Translations under genes and position numbers: made by a program
Notes under the pieces: model-generated
What the model was told of the DNA's origin: nothing
Databases searched by the model: none
What the model saw: only the letters and a program-made list of their open reading frames with translations
DNA from: Clavulina sp. PMI_390
Lineage: Eukaryota > Basidiomycota > Agaricomycetes > Cantharellales > Hydnaceae
DNA length: 64,000 bases
NCBI GenBank assembly: GCA_015039315.1
Contig: WIDE01000014.1
Coordinates: 343,093-407,092, forward strand
Direction of reading: 5' to 3'
In this document: positions 9,653 to 21,632 of the stretch, piece by piece
How positions within the stretch are numbered: the first letter of the stretch is position 1
Layout of the letters: each line of letters starts with the position of its first letter

Positions 9653-12253
9653 ATGTCCTCCTTAGACCAAACCAGGCTGCTGTCCCGCGCGTACCCCTCT
9701 GATGTGCTAGAGGCCATCGCAGCTGCTATATATCTCTCTGCCCTCCCCCAACACACCTCATCCCTCGACCCCCTTTACGCCTCGGCTCTGAACGGTCAAT
9801 ATGCTGCCCCCACATCCCTTCCTACCTCGTTTCCGCTATCCTCCTGGCCTGAACCTGTCGCTCGGCACACATTAGCGGCTCTGTGCCTTGTCAGTAGAGA
9901 TTTCAGGAACGCTGCACGGCCCTGGCTGTGGAAACGACTCGAGGTTAACGTTCCTCGTAACTGGCTTGGTATTCTAGACTCGGTTTGCGGGGATGAGGAC
10001 GTCGACCCTGCCGCCATTCCCCAAAATATCAATAACCTTCTCGAATTTGACTCGCGTGCTCTTGCAAGCCCCGATCCTTCCCGACGCGCAACTTCTCCTG
10101 ATACCCGCGCCTTCTCTCCTGAGAGGGGATACTTTGTCGAGCCTGTTTCACCATCCTCCCCGGATGGGCCAAGCGGCCTGGGTTCCGTTCCTCATGACCT
10201 GCTGACGCCGCCTGCATCTCGTGATCCATCTCCAATCCGTCTTCGCATGCGAGCCGTCTCCCCTGGCCGTTGGCGCTTCGTAAAGGCGATCAACAATACC
10301 GTTCATCACTCTGAACCGGGTCTATATGGTGAGCTCCTCGTGACAGATTCACCCACTTGGTGAGTCATGCTTACGTACTGACGCCCCTACCCCACACTTT
10401 TTTTTTTGTCGCCTGTTTGCAATTCGGCAGTGCCTACCCCTGAGGATCCATCGCCCGGGAGACACGTTCGTCATCTTGATTTTAACCACTTTCGGACCAT
10501 CGGCCTACGTCGTTCGGTGGGTGAAGGCATAAATGCTAGGTTTGTTACCGATGCACGCCTAGAACGTCTGCTCAAGGTAAATGCGATCGATGTAGTGTTT
10601 TGATTTATTCAAATCTTTGATCACATGTACATTCTTCTTGAACAGGAAATGCCAAATCTTCAGGCCTTCGGTGCTACCGAATTCATGGACAGTGCCATCA
10701 GCACTTCAGTGTTAGCCGAACTTATTCTTCGTGGTTCGCCGATTCCTGCCGACAAGATTCGCCCCGCTCGCCGAGGCCGTGGCTCACAGCAGCGAAACGC
10801 CCATCCTAATGGTTCCGACAGTGAGTCGGAGGATGATGTGGATGGCGATGAGGCTGATGAAGCCGAGCGTCTTGCAGCTACCAAGGCGCTCGAAGCGATC
10901 GACTTTTGTGGATGCGTGAGCACAGTATTTGTGTCCGCTCTCCATCTGTTTGTGCAAAAAGAAGGCCTTTCAGCATCCCCGTCCGGGCGGAAATTCATGG
11001 AGCTTCGCAGGCTGGGGCTTCGAGGGGTGACCACGGTCCCTGCGAGCACCCTGACAGCCCTGGTCCTGTCATTCCCCAATTTGACGCATTTAGACTTGTC
11101 GGGGACACTTTGCTCCCCCGCTTTGCTGGAAGGCCTCCAGGCCGCCGGTGCTGACCGCGAGTCTGGTCCTGGCATGCGACTGAAGAGCGTTGCGCTGAGT
11201 CGTTGCGTGCGCCTCACCAGTGCATCTATCGCTCGTTTCCTGATCGGCCCCTCATATGACTCCTGGGATGGTGATCACGCATCATCACCTCGTCAAACGG
11301 CCGGTGTTTGTGATGAACTTACCGAGCTTGCGTTGTACGGAGATCATCAATATCCTAACCCCCTCACGGAGGATGACCTCCTCCGCATTGTGACCTCCGC
11401 GCCATGCTTCACCTCCCAAACTTCGTCCATGACGTATCTTGATCTCAGCTCGTGCCCAGTAACCACCCGAGTTCTTGAAGCGGCTTTCAGCTCGGCTCAC
11501 TCTCAGGGGAACCGTGCATCATCGCTCCGATCTCTTGGGTTATCGCATATCCCCGATCTCCCTCTTGCGTCGTTGACTGCCTTCCTCACCAACCGTGCAC
11601 CAAACGTGGAGGTCCTCACTCTTCTCGGTAGCTGTCTATCCGAATTATCCACCGCAGCTTATGGCAGCAGCGGGCGAGTGGGCGAAGTTGCGCTTTCGCT
11701 CATTGTGCGCTCAAAGTTGCTCGATCCGCTTTGCTCGCTGCCGTTCCGCATTCAAGGACTGCGCCCCATTGTTGATGATGTGGAAGAGAAGACCCCTACC
11801 CGGCTTCGTGTAATTGAGTTCTCCCCAGCGGTACTCAATCTCCTGCCGCCCGCACCACCTCACGGCTCATTCAGTCCGCATGCTATCCAGTCTCCTGCAT
11901 GGACAACTGTGCGCAGCCGTGGAGGCCGAGCTTGGTACGTGGACGCGAGCGCCTGTTGGGTGAACGGCGAATTCCTGCGTGGAAATACACCGCGAACTGC
12001 TGCGCTCGTCAGGCCAGTGCAGGAAGAAATCTCGAGACTTGCAGCCATTGGCGCGAGCGCTGCTGGTGGGCATGGTAGCATTGGGTGGCATGCTCGGAAG
12101 ATGGAGGTATGTTGACATTCTTTTGGTTATTAGTTCTTGGCGCTGTTTATTAATTTCATTTGTCATTGATTGCAGGTCCTTCACGGTTTGGGGATGCTCG
12201 GGCGTGAAGATGGTCTTTATGGAGCTGTCTCGTTCGCCTATACTACTGGGTAA
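9653..12253 (+). CDS. F-box / leucine-rich-repeat-like protein
   Basis: Four exons: 9653-10328, 10431-10576, 10646-12106 and 12176-12253, for 786 aa. The N-terminus has a degenerate F-box: YPSDVLEAIAAAIYLS, then TLAALCLVSRDFRNAARPWLWKRLEV, the usual leu-cys-val-ser-R-x-W-pattern. A disordered Ser/Pro stretch (about 120-215) is followed by repeated LxxLxLS segments (FPNLTHLDLSG, LKSVALSRC, MTYLDLSSC, LRSLGLSHI) that look like an RNI/LRR array. The C-terminal block (GGRAWYVDASACW, GWHARKMEVLHGLGMLGREDGLYG) is distinctive, and I do not know its role. By family, such proteins recruit substrates to SCF ubiquitin ligases through Skp1. The substrate is unknown. Confidence 0.75.
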
Positions 12254-12857
12254 ACAAGGGCTTTACGAAGATAGTTTATCTAAATATGCCAAACACACTC
12301 ACAAAAAAAAAGTATTATAAATAACCTCTAATTGGGCTTGGGGCCCTCTCACTTCCTGCATGACTCCATGACGCAATCGATAATTATACTGTACATTACT
12401 TGCATCACACAACTAGCATTGTTTCTTCGTTCTCTGGGGAGTAGTATGAGTGAGCATTATTCGGATGGGGTGCTATAATAAGGAGTCGTCTCCTTACTTG
12501 GCTCGTTACCAGGGCTTGATCGCAACCCCTCTGTTTGGCCGTGTTGTCTGAGCTCCACGAATCGGAATTCTGGAGCGTGTCTGCTTTTCGCGTTCAACCG
12601 CCCAAGACTGCTTTCTCTTCGCCTCAAGGCTGCGTAGCCTGACGAGACACGCTCGTGTCGTTTAATTCTTCCATGCTGCTCTCATAACCTTCTTTCATCC
12701 GCCCATCTCAGCCGCTTGGTCGCGTCCAACCATTTACTGCGACCCAGCAACCCTACTTTTGTCGCGAAATCCACTACCTCAACGCCTATCCACCTTGTAC
12801 TATCTGTCTCTATCTCCCTACGGACTGGTGCCTCGGCTGCCGTAACAATATCCCAGC
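12254..12857. other. Intergenic, promoter of 5-phosphatase gene
   Basis: About 600 bp. The first 250 bp is AT-rich (an A run at 12303-12311) and fits a 3' end. The last 300 bp is pyrimidine-rich, as in fungal promoters and 5' UTRs. No gene was seen. Confidence 0.5.
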
Positions 12858-15800
12858 ATGTCCGAGGCGCAAAGCAAAGGCTCCACTCGACCCAAGAATA
12901 AGTTTCATGGGTTCAGAAAGATGCTGGCCAGACATAAACCTGGAGATGCTCGAACTTCCTCGATAGGATCTACTGATTCTATGTCCAATACCTCAATATC
13001 ACAATCGTTACCAAGTCTCCCTATTCCCCCTCCCTCTTCTCCAACGAATACGGGGAACGTCGTTACCCCAACCTCCGCTATACCCAATATACCCGCAAAT
13101 TCTCCCCCTTCTCGTAAGTGCAGTAATATGCCTCAATACACTTCTTGTAGTCCCTGATAAGTGATTTGTATTACAGTCCCGCCTCTCGAAACACACACTC
13201 TCTTCAGCCGTTTTCATTCCTTCTTCCCACTCACCTCGACCAATACCCCTTCACGCGAAATATCCTCTCATACACCCTTCTCAGCGCGACCTCCACCTAA
13301 ACCTCGGACACTCAAACTCCGTATTGTGAGCTGGAATATGCATGACGGTCTACCTTCTGGCGACCTCGAACAGCTACTGGGCAAGATTCCGGCATATCAA
13401 CCATGCCCCTTCGACCCAGCCCATATAATACCTGACCTCGGCGAGGGCGAGGAGCATCCTTATCATATTCTAGTTGTGTAAGTGTATCATTTTTGGTATT
13501 TGTTTGATATCGACCCTAAGTTTATATACCCCCTTCACAGTGCTGGCCAAGAATGCCCCTCACTCTCTGGGCTTCCTATGGCTTTCGGCGCAGGCTATAA
13601 GATCTACGACCGCGACCGCAAATCACATCGACGAATAGATAGTAAATCTATGAGCGATCCCCCACAAGCGGAGTCATCTACACTTGCGCCCTCCGCAGAC
13701 CTCATATCAATTCCACTCTCGCCTTCCCAAAATACCCATTTCGCGAGCACTAGCGATCTAGGCGCTGCAAGCCATGGTGCACCGCATCCTGGCGGTTGGT
13801 CCCACTTATTGGATGACTGGCTCGTCCATGGCAACAAAGTACCTAGGAAGAAGCGAAATTCCACCCCAGTTGCCAGCCCCGACCCCTCAATGGCGGGGAC
13901 CAGCGGCTCCCCATCCAAGTCTACTCATAGCAGAAAACTGTCCTCAGCCGTTGAACCCCAGGTGAATCACCACCTGCAACTCCCTGCGCTACCAACACGG
14001 AGCATTACTTCACCACCTGGAGCCCTCCCTTCAATCGAGCGACCTCCGCTACCCTCTGGCCGCCTAACTCAAGCGGCGGGAATCCCCAAATCTGACCCAG
14101 ATCCTGCATCTTCCAGCAGTGCTCCTGCCATCGGACCATATGAGCTCGCTTGCAAGGAACGGATGATGGGAATATATCTCGCCGTCTATGTTCACCGAGA
14201 CGTAAAGCCCTTGATCAAAGGTGAGTATCCATATGATCGTCAGTACCCTTATAAGCGTTAAGTTGAGTTATTCATGTGCCTCAGGCGTTGACAAACATGC
14301 TGTTACTGCTGGGCTAATTGGTGGTCGGGTTGGGAACAAGGGAGGAGGTTTGTGAGCCCGTTCTCCGTTCTCCGTCCCCGAACTCACTATAGCTCTATCC
14401 CGTCAGTCGGCATCAGTCTCAACGTGAACGGAACAACGTTCTTGTTCATCAATGCCCATCTTGCAGCCCATGGTAACAGGGTCCAAGCTCGAATGGCAAA
14501 TCTCGCGAAGATCAAGGTGAAACAAAATATCTTCATATTAGCGTACGAAATCTAATAGTTCTCCATAGGCTGAGCTTGAGTTGGACCATTTCCTTCCTGC
14601 GGATGATGAGCGCTCTTTTGCAGAAGGTGGGAGAAATTCCATCAAATGAAGTGCTTGCATTTGTGTACCAACTCATACATTACGACAGATATCACCGACC
14701 GCTATGACCACTCTTTCATATTCGGGGATCTCAACTTCCGACTGGATGTTTCCAGACTACATGCTGATTGGCTGATCAAGCAAAAAGGTGTGTTGGCTCG
14801 TGGGACACCGAGAATATCTACTGACTGGCCCTCCAGATTACGCTCAAGCGTTAACCTTCGATCAGCTGCTTGCTCAAATGAACCAGGGGCAATTCCCAGG
14901 CTTCCAGGAAGCTGCCATCGACTTTGCTCCCACCTTCAAGTACGATGTTGACCATGGCGAGAAACTGGGGCGGCGTAAAACAGTCAGCCGAGCCATCAAG
15001 AAGCTCAATAAGGAACGGCGCGCCGCACTTCGTGAGTGGCGTGGAAAGGGAGCATCGGCCCACAATGCATCACGCGAAGATGTCATGAATCCTACAATTA
15101 TCGAAAGTGATGACGATGATTCCAGTGATAGGGAGGTCGACGACCAAGCGTCTCTCATGTCAGCAGTGCTAGGGAGCACCCATTTGTCTGCTACGGATGC
15201 TGAAAGCAGCGCATCGGAGGACGAAGATGACCATGATTCAGATCATGCTCCGTCGATCGCTCTAGCAGCAAAGAATGCGGCCAAGAATGCTCGCGTAGAG
15301 ACTGGGGTGGTTTCAGATGTAATCTCTTCTGTGGTTTCACACCCCACCACGCGGAAAGCCAAGTCTAAATGGCGAGCTCTTCTCTCCAAAAGACCGCGAG
15401 GAGCATCGGATGCACCCAGGAATCCTGCTAGCGCATCAGCGAGCCAGAAATCACCTCCGCCGCCTCCCCCTCAAGATAGCGCACAGACGGCGGGCTCACA
15501 ATCTGGCCCCCAAGCCCGTCGGTCATCTGCCCCTCCCGCTATACATCTTGTCCAGCCCTCGGATGCTGCTCCTCCCGCACTTGGGCGACCGCAGACCTCC
15601 ACGAGTCTCGGCAGCGTGACTCCGAGCATCTCCATCAGCGCTCCAGCAGCTTCATCTCCACTATCACAACAGGTTTCACCTTTGACTTCAGAAGGCCCAC
15701 TAGGCTTTCTGCGCCCTTGGCTAGGTCGGGGCTCAGGTCCTGCCAGCATTAGTTCCTCTTCCGCCAGCAGTTTGAGTCATACCGAGACCGGTTCGATGCA

Positions 15801-16814
15801 AGAGCCAGCCCGCGATGATTCGACTGAAGCTCCGACAGCAAACCACGATGTTGTTGCAAAACCAGGGAGATACGATACTTCCTCCAAAAAGAGAGTTCCC
15901 AGCTGGTAAGCTAATTTCTGCGTGACAGGGCTGTATCACTACTAATTGTTTAACGAAGGTGTGATCGAATAATATTCAAGACCACCGTTGAGCCTCCCCT
16001 CGACGAGGAAGAAGATGAAATTGACGACAGACTGCGAGGCTCCCGAAGTCGAAAGTTTGGGCAATTTCTACTAACACCTATCCGAACCGTTCGGACCTCC
16101 CTGTCAAAGTCCAATTTGCCACGGACGGAATCCTTGCCAAATGAAGCAAGTATTCCATTCGTTCTTTCTCCTCTATCTGCCCCAGGGGTCGCCCAAGAGG
16201 TCCCTCACTCTTCCCCCTTCACCCCAAAAAGGGAGCGTTCAGTCACTGATTCACACTCGCCGCACAATCCTTCAACGGGTACAGTCAGACAGAAGCGGTC
16301 GATGTCGTTGCCGCATGACTCTCCCATCCCTCGGGCGCGTTCTTCGCCGTCGATGAAGAATGACAATGCCACTAGCCCTAGTCTTTCTCAGCCAGGCCTA
16401 CCCACAGTCAGGTTGGTCCAGAATCGCATGAGCAGCCAGACATCCACGGCCACCACGGCGTCTTCAACTTCCCGAAGATCTTACCTTTCCCCTCCAACCA
16501 CTCTTGGCGATATACCTGAAAATCTTTCATCATCGACGTCAGCTGGCCCACCGCCATCAGGGCCTTGGATGGCTTCACGACGGTGGATTTCGACCCCCTT
16601 CCAGCTTTTGTCAAATGTCGGTCATCGTGCCAACCCCCCGCCTACGGCTCAGAGTGAGACCCCTCCAGATCCCACCATCCCTCACCGTGTGTATCGCAAA
16701 GGCGATGTTGACTGCTTACATTATGGCACATTGGACGACCAGGGAATGGCCCGACTCCAAGGCAGATCAGACCACCGCCCAATCATTGGCGTATACTCCA
16801 TCGTTGTTGAGTGA
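12858..16814 (+). CDS. Inositol-polyphosphate 5-phosphatase with giant insertions
   Basis: Nine exons: 12858-13113, 13177-13477, 13541-14220, 14285-14347, 14407-14516, 14569-14626, 14689-14787, 14837-15905 and 15959-16814, for 1163 aa. Every IPPc motif is present in order: IVSWNM (about 134), AGQE (about 186), VGNKGGVG (about 429), FINAHLAAH, FGDLNFRLD (about 504), FAPTFKYD (about 555), WCDRIIFK (about 879) and SDHRPIIGVY (about 1149). These supply the metal ligands and the catalytic Asp/His of the DNase I-like fold, so the enzyme should remove the 5-phosphate from phosphoinositides or inositol phosphates. Low-complexity Ser/Pro/acidic blocks of roughly 190, 320 and 260 residues split the domain between the second and third motifs, the sixth and seventh, and the seventh and last. 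No Sac1 or other lipid-binding domain was seen. The neighbouring Nudix gene also acts on inositol phosphates. Confidence 0.88.
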
Positions 16815-19213
16815 CCCGCTATATACATTATTCTTCAGTTTCGTTCGCATTTTACACCTCGCTCCATCACGATCGCTTCTTTCTCCCTCCTACCTGGACT
16901 TGCACACTATAACACAGCATGTAATTCGGATACCCGCCACAAATCTAGTCCCACACTCATTTGCATCCAAGTTATGTTTATTGACTGAATATTGATTCCC
17001 AGCACTCAGGCTGCTCTGCAGCCTACCAGCCTTCGTCATGCGGTATCAGAGTTTCTAGATAAGTTGCTGCGGTATTGAGTGGACCGTCCTTAGCTCGTTC
17101 TTGGCAGATTGACCCAAGTGCCAAGTTTCCAAGCAGATCCCTCTAGCCAGATCACTCTCGCGTCCAGATTGCCGTGCTGCGCGGTCTGTAAGCGACGCCA
17201 TTCACTGCACCCATTTCGACAAGATCGTCCAAGAGGAGATATACGGCATGTCTACTTGCTCTGCTATGAAGTTGCCTTCGATTTTCCCCTCGAGGCGTGA
17301 GGCGCTGAAGGAAAACAATGTGCGCAGCATCCTCGCTTTCATCTCCGTGCTTATTTCCGGGTTATGGAATTTATCAAGACAGGAACGTGCACTAGAAGCT
17401 CTCGACTTGCCAAAGTACGTCACCCTAAGAAAATGAGACGCCGGAAGATGACCGAGACTGTTCGTTCATCTGGAATTTCATTAATGGTGACCTCCGTGGA
17501 TGGATGGTCTGTGGGTCTGTGCAGCAGATGTTCTATAGGACATCGGCCCGATCATAGGCCCATGGCGATCTCATCGAAAGCTCAGGGGCGGAAAAGAGCG
17601 GCCCAAGACGTCATGTTCGACGGTTAAAGGCGTGAGTGTGCAACTGTTCTAGATGTGCGCTTCTTGATAGTGCGTACGCCAAACTCCTCCTTAGTCCCAA
17701 TAGTTTCCACGGGCTGAGAGTCAGAAGCTCACAAGTAAATTTTACTCAATTATTCATCGCAGGGCTTCTCGATTACTATAAGAGAATTTTGCGTCGTGGG
17801 TGTACTCCACTTTGACGAGCAGTTATGGGGAGAAGTTCACAACCCCATAAAGAAAACTTTCGGAAACCGTAGGGTTTGCGATTTGGGTTTCCTCAAAGCT
17901 AGCTTCGAAGATCTCTCACGACACATAAAACTAACCAAGCGGCGAATGCGTTCTCCATTCTGCAAGGGTAAGGGTTGACAATCAGACCGGGATGCCGGCC
18001 CATTCGACGATCCCAACACCCACCCAGTAACCTATCAGATGACGCACATGGCTTGCCACGAGATGTCGAAGTAATCCGCTAAGTACATGGTGCATGGGAG
18101 AGTGAACGCTTCGCACTCGACCTGAATTAGTTCCTGATTGATTGCATGTAGCCTTGCTCATTCATTTGATCCCCATTTTTCCTTCCCATTGCTTGGATAG
18201 CGTGGCCTCGGCTGGCACGCGGGACGGCTAAAGATGCCGTCCATGGGCACCGATGTCGATGCTGGCTCATCATATATTCCTTGCACCGACGGTTTCTCCT
18301 GTCTATAATTAGCGGAAATGCTATTCGTTTGCAGCGGTCATCGCATATGGAATGGACGCGTTTGTCGCCGAGTCTTGTTAGTACTTTCGGACGATCGCGT
18401 TGATTCACTCCCGCTGAGAGGTAGTGCCAGCTTTCCAGCCATCATTTCTGAAGTCCCTTGTGATAATCTGTGACCGTATGCGTCCACACCCTTTTCCAGC
18501 TGGAGACCCCCGATTCACACCAGAGGGTAACAAGCCATCAGTGCTCATCCAAGCTGTTCTCATACCAGGAACCTTTTCTTTTCTTTTCGCTGCCTTATTG
18601 GAAGATGAGAATGAGAGTTTGTCGTGCTTTATTGAGACTTCGTAATAGTGTCGTCAATTGAATTACACAGGAAGCTTTCGGAGATTCGCTCTTTTTTCGT
18701 TTGTATCAGGAACGAACGTGCGTGGATACGTGCCGCGGAACGTTTCGTCGTACTCGTCACCACGATCGGGGCTGGCGGCCAGGTCGGCGCTTGCTAAACC
18801 CCGTGTCGTGTGCCCTGAATTTTGAGCCATTTCCTTGCACAGTCGCCCTACCCATCGTCAAACAAAAGCCCATTTGCTTTGATTGGAACACATCATCCCC
18901 CCAGTTTTTGGGATCAATTATTGCATCCATTCCATTCGCCTGCATATAGTAAGGCAGGGCTCGGGCGAGTTTTGCGAATCACCGAAAGGAACCAACTCTT
19001 TTCCCACTTCTTTCTCGCTCGTCGCCAATCCCCTTCTTAATCCACCGCTATTTCGCATTGTCGGATCCCCTTTACATCCTTACAACCTCGGCCACGCCAC
19101 GCATCTCGGTCTCCTCTCCTCTGCCGTCTGGCGGATTTTGCTCAGGTCAAATATAATCTCGCCCCACGGCCGTTCAGACGGGCCTCACCCAACCACTCTA
19201 GACGCACTCAACA
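16815..19213. other. Gene-poor interval before the Nudix gene
   Basis: About 2.4 kb. Only short frames (60-90 codons) occur and none is recognisable. The last 250 bp (about 18970-19210) is C/T-rich and likely the promoter and 5' UTR of the Nudix gene. I see nothing else. Confidence 0.5.
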
Positions 19214-20021
19214 ATGCCCAAACAAAGGGCGACGCCGAGGATCGTGTGCTGTGCCATTCCCATCGCTCGCGCTGCTGGCCAGTTGCTACTTGTCACCAGC
19301 CGTAAAAAACCTGAATCGTGGGTCTGTGAGTACGGTTCCCTCTTCTTTTTCGTCATTGCTTCCATCCATTTTTCGCAAATCACGCCTCATTTTGGAACCG
19401 CGCTCGTGTTTCATCGTCGTGAAGATTCATGTTGCTGATATCTTGATTCTCTTCCCTTCTATGCCCTTACTGAACCACAACATCCATCTCAACCATCCAC
19501 AACCCGAATCATTGCGCAGTCCCCAAGGGGGGTTTCGAGGACTCTGACCAAAAGTTTGAGGTCGCAGCGGCAAGAGAGGCTTTAGAAGAAGGTCCTTATC
19601 CTTCCCCGTTGTCCTCCGTGGCTTCGTATCTCACTTCCTCCCCCATCTTCGGCAAATTTTTGTCTCGTCGCGGCGCTATAACCTCGTCCTGTCGGCCCGA
19701 TCTTCGTTTCTTCGCGCGTTGCACCCATTGACTCGGGGCTTAATACTTTTTCATCCATCCGGTCTTCCATCTCTCTCGCACTATTCACCACTCGTAGCCG
19801 GAGTACGTGGCGTCGTGAGCCGCTATGTCACGACAATCCCGACACCGACGGCCATCTACCATGTTTACGAAATGGACGTGACATCACTAGACGACCAGTG
19901 GTTGGAGGCCAAGGAACGTCGTCGTGAATGGGTCAACTATGCGACTGCAATGGCCCGGCTCCAATGGAAGCCAGAGTTGGCTCAGGCTCTGTCCATGAGC
20001 TCATTGGCGCCGAGACGTTGA
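19214..20021 (+). CDS. aps1: Nudix hydrolase, Aps1-like diphosphoinositol polyphosphate phosphohydrolase
   Basis: Three exons, 19214-19325, 19520-19591 and 19798-20021, give a 135-aa protein, a compact Nudix size. It begins MPKQRATPRIVCCAIPI, then GQLLLVTSRKKPESWV, PKGGFED and the Nudix helix REALEEAGVRGVV, followed by YEMDVTS and a C-terminal helix with WVNYATAMARL. The PKGG plus REALEEAGV arrangement and the SRKKPESWV lead-in are those of the Aps1/DIPP family, which cleave diphosphoinositol phosphates (and Ap5A/Ap6A) in the cytosol or nucleus. The two introns are 194 and 206 nt, about three times the local norm, which is why no long open frame marks the gene. The residue before PKGG is Phe instead of the usual Leu. 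Confidence 0.85.
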
Positions 20022-21632
20022 TTCTGTCGAGTCATCGGTATACCCATCTCCGCCCGATCTACCCATGCCGCGGGCGACGGTCCATATAGTTTGCCCATCG
20101 AGCTCCCATAGCGCCCTATCCGCCTTCCAATGCGACAACATCCTCAAACTTTATACAGCGGCCGCCATTGTGCTTAATATCATCACCAAGGAACGAAGGA
20201 CTCAAACCTGCGCATCACTATATTCCCCCTCTACTTCAATTTTCCAATACTTTCTTTTCGGCTCAACTTTCAACGTCTGCACGATATACAGTCTCCTTAT
20301 CCTCAGCATGACTTCGCATCTCGACAATCTGTTCACCCAAATCCCTCCATACCCACATTTGTCTTCTCTACCTCGATCGTGCTCCACCCAGTGCGTGACG
20401 CCACTTCCCCTTCAAATCCTTGGCACCCTGCTATGATTTGGGTGGCATGTCTGTCAATCAAAGGAGAGGGGCTTAGAGGAGCCTCTGGGGATGTGTCAAA
20501 CTAGACGGCGCCCACGCCCATCCATCTGCATCAATCCAATTCATCATACAAAAATGCAACATCTATCACCCCCCTTCATTTACCTACCTACCTCTTTACT
20601 TACTTACATCATTTACTAGTAGTAGAGTCGGATGGTTGCTGGGCAAGCCATAATTTTCTGTCGTCCCCCCTGCCGAATAAGCATACATACATAAGTCTTA
20701 CCATTTGGGATCTGTTTTCGATTTTTTTATGGACCCCTTGATTGCATTTAGTATTACAGATTCTGTGTTGCAATAGAGCCATGTCACCATTAGACGTATC
20801 ATACTAAATCCTATAATAGACCTATTTTTGTCAATTTTTTTTAATTCTTTAGCGTTTTGGCAAGAGGTGGATTATAGCCTCACACCTAACGTTTTGATGG
20901 AGTCGGCAGTTAGATCGTGCAGGCCATGTATGAGCTATCCCGTCCCTTGATCCAGCAGGCTACCCAAACTAGTGTCTTTATGCGTCCCAGAGGAGCTCCA
21001 GCGCAATGGAAAGGTGCAAATCCCCCCACATCATGACAAAAGGCTGATGGGCTCCATCCAGATAACTTTCATATACTCCTTTTGGAAGCCATATTATCGC
21101 TGATGTCGATTGTCGTGTCAACTGCCTGAACCTGTCAAAAGCGTGCCTTGACCTCAGGGACACGAACACACGCATGAAGGAGGTTAAATTTTGCGCCATT
21201 AATCTTTACGCAAAGGGCAGCTGCTAAGATGAATCTTTCATACCACCGTTTGAATTATTCTAGTTTGGCCATAGATCGCCGGGTGACGACGGGCGTACAC
21301 CTTGCATTGCATTGTGGGAGTGCGCCCGTGAATCAGCCTTTTCAGCAACTCACTCTCTCGGCTTCGATTGGGAAATGCTGGCTAGCGGCTGGACTGGACA
21401 GTCAGACGAGGCGTGCAGAATCAAAATTCTTGGAGCCCAATTGGCTGGTTCATCTGGCAGGAAGGGGTAAATCATGCTCCTTTCACGTGGCTGTGTCTCG
21501 ACTCGGTTCGGCAAGGTTCACTTACCCGCCCGCGCGGCGACCGTCCGGGGCTCCTGATTTCTGTCACTACAAAACCCCAGCGCTAGACAGCTAGTTCAAT
21601 ACCCCCTCTCTCCCCCTTGATCATTCTCAGCC
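20022..21632. other. Gene-poor interval with simple sequence
   Basis: About 1.6 kb. It contains short simple repeats (ACCTACCTACCT, ACTTACTTAC near 20580-20610) and an AT-rich tract (20690-20880) with T runs. No coding sequence is supported. The last 200 bp is the promoter side of the acyl-CoA dehydrogenase gene. Confidence 0.5.
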
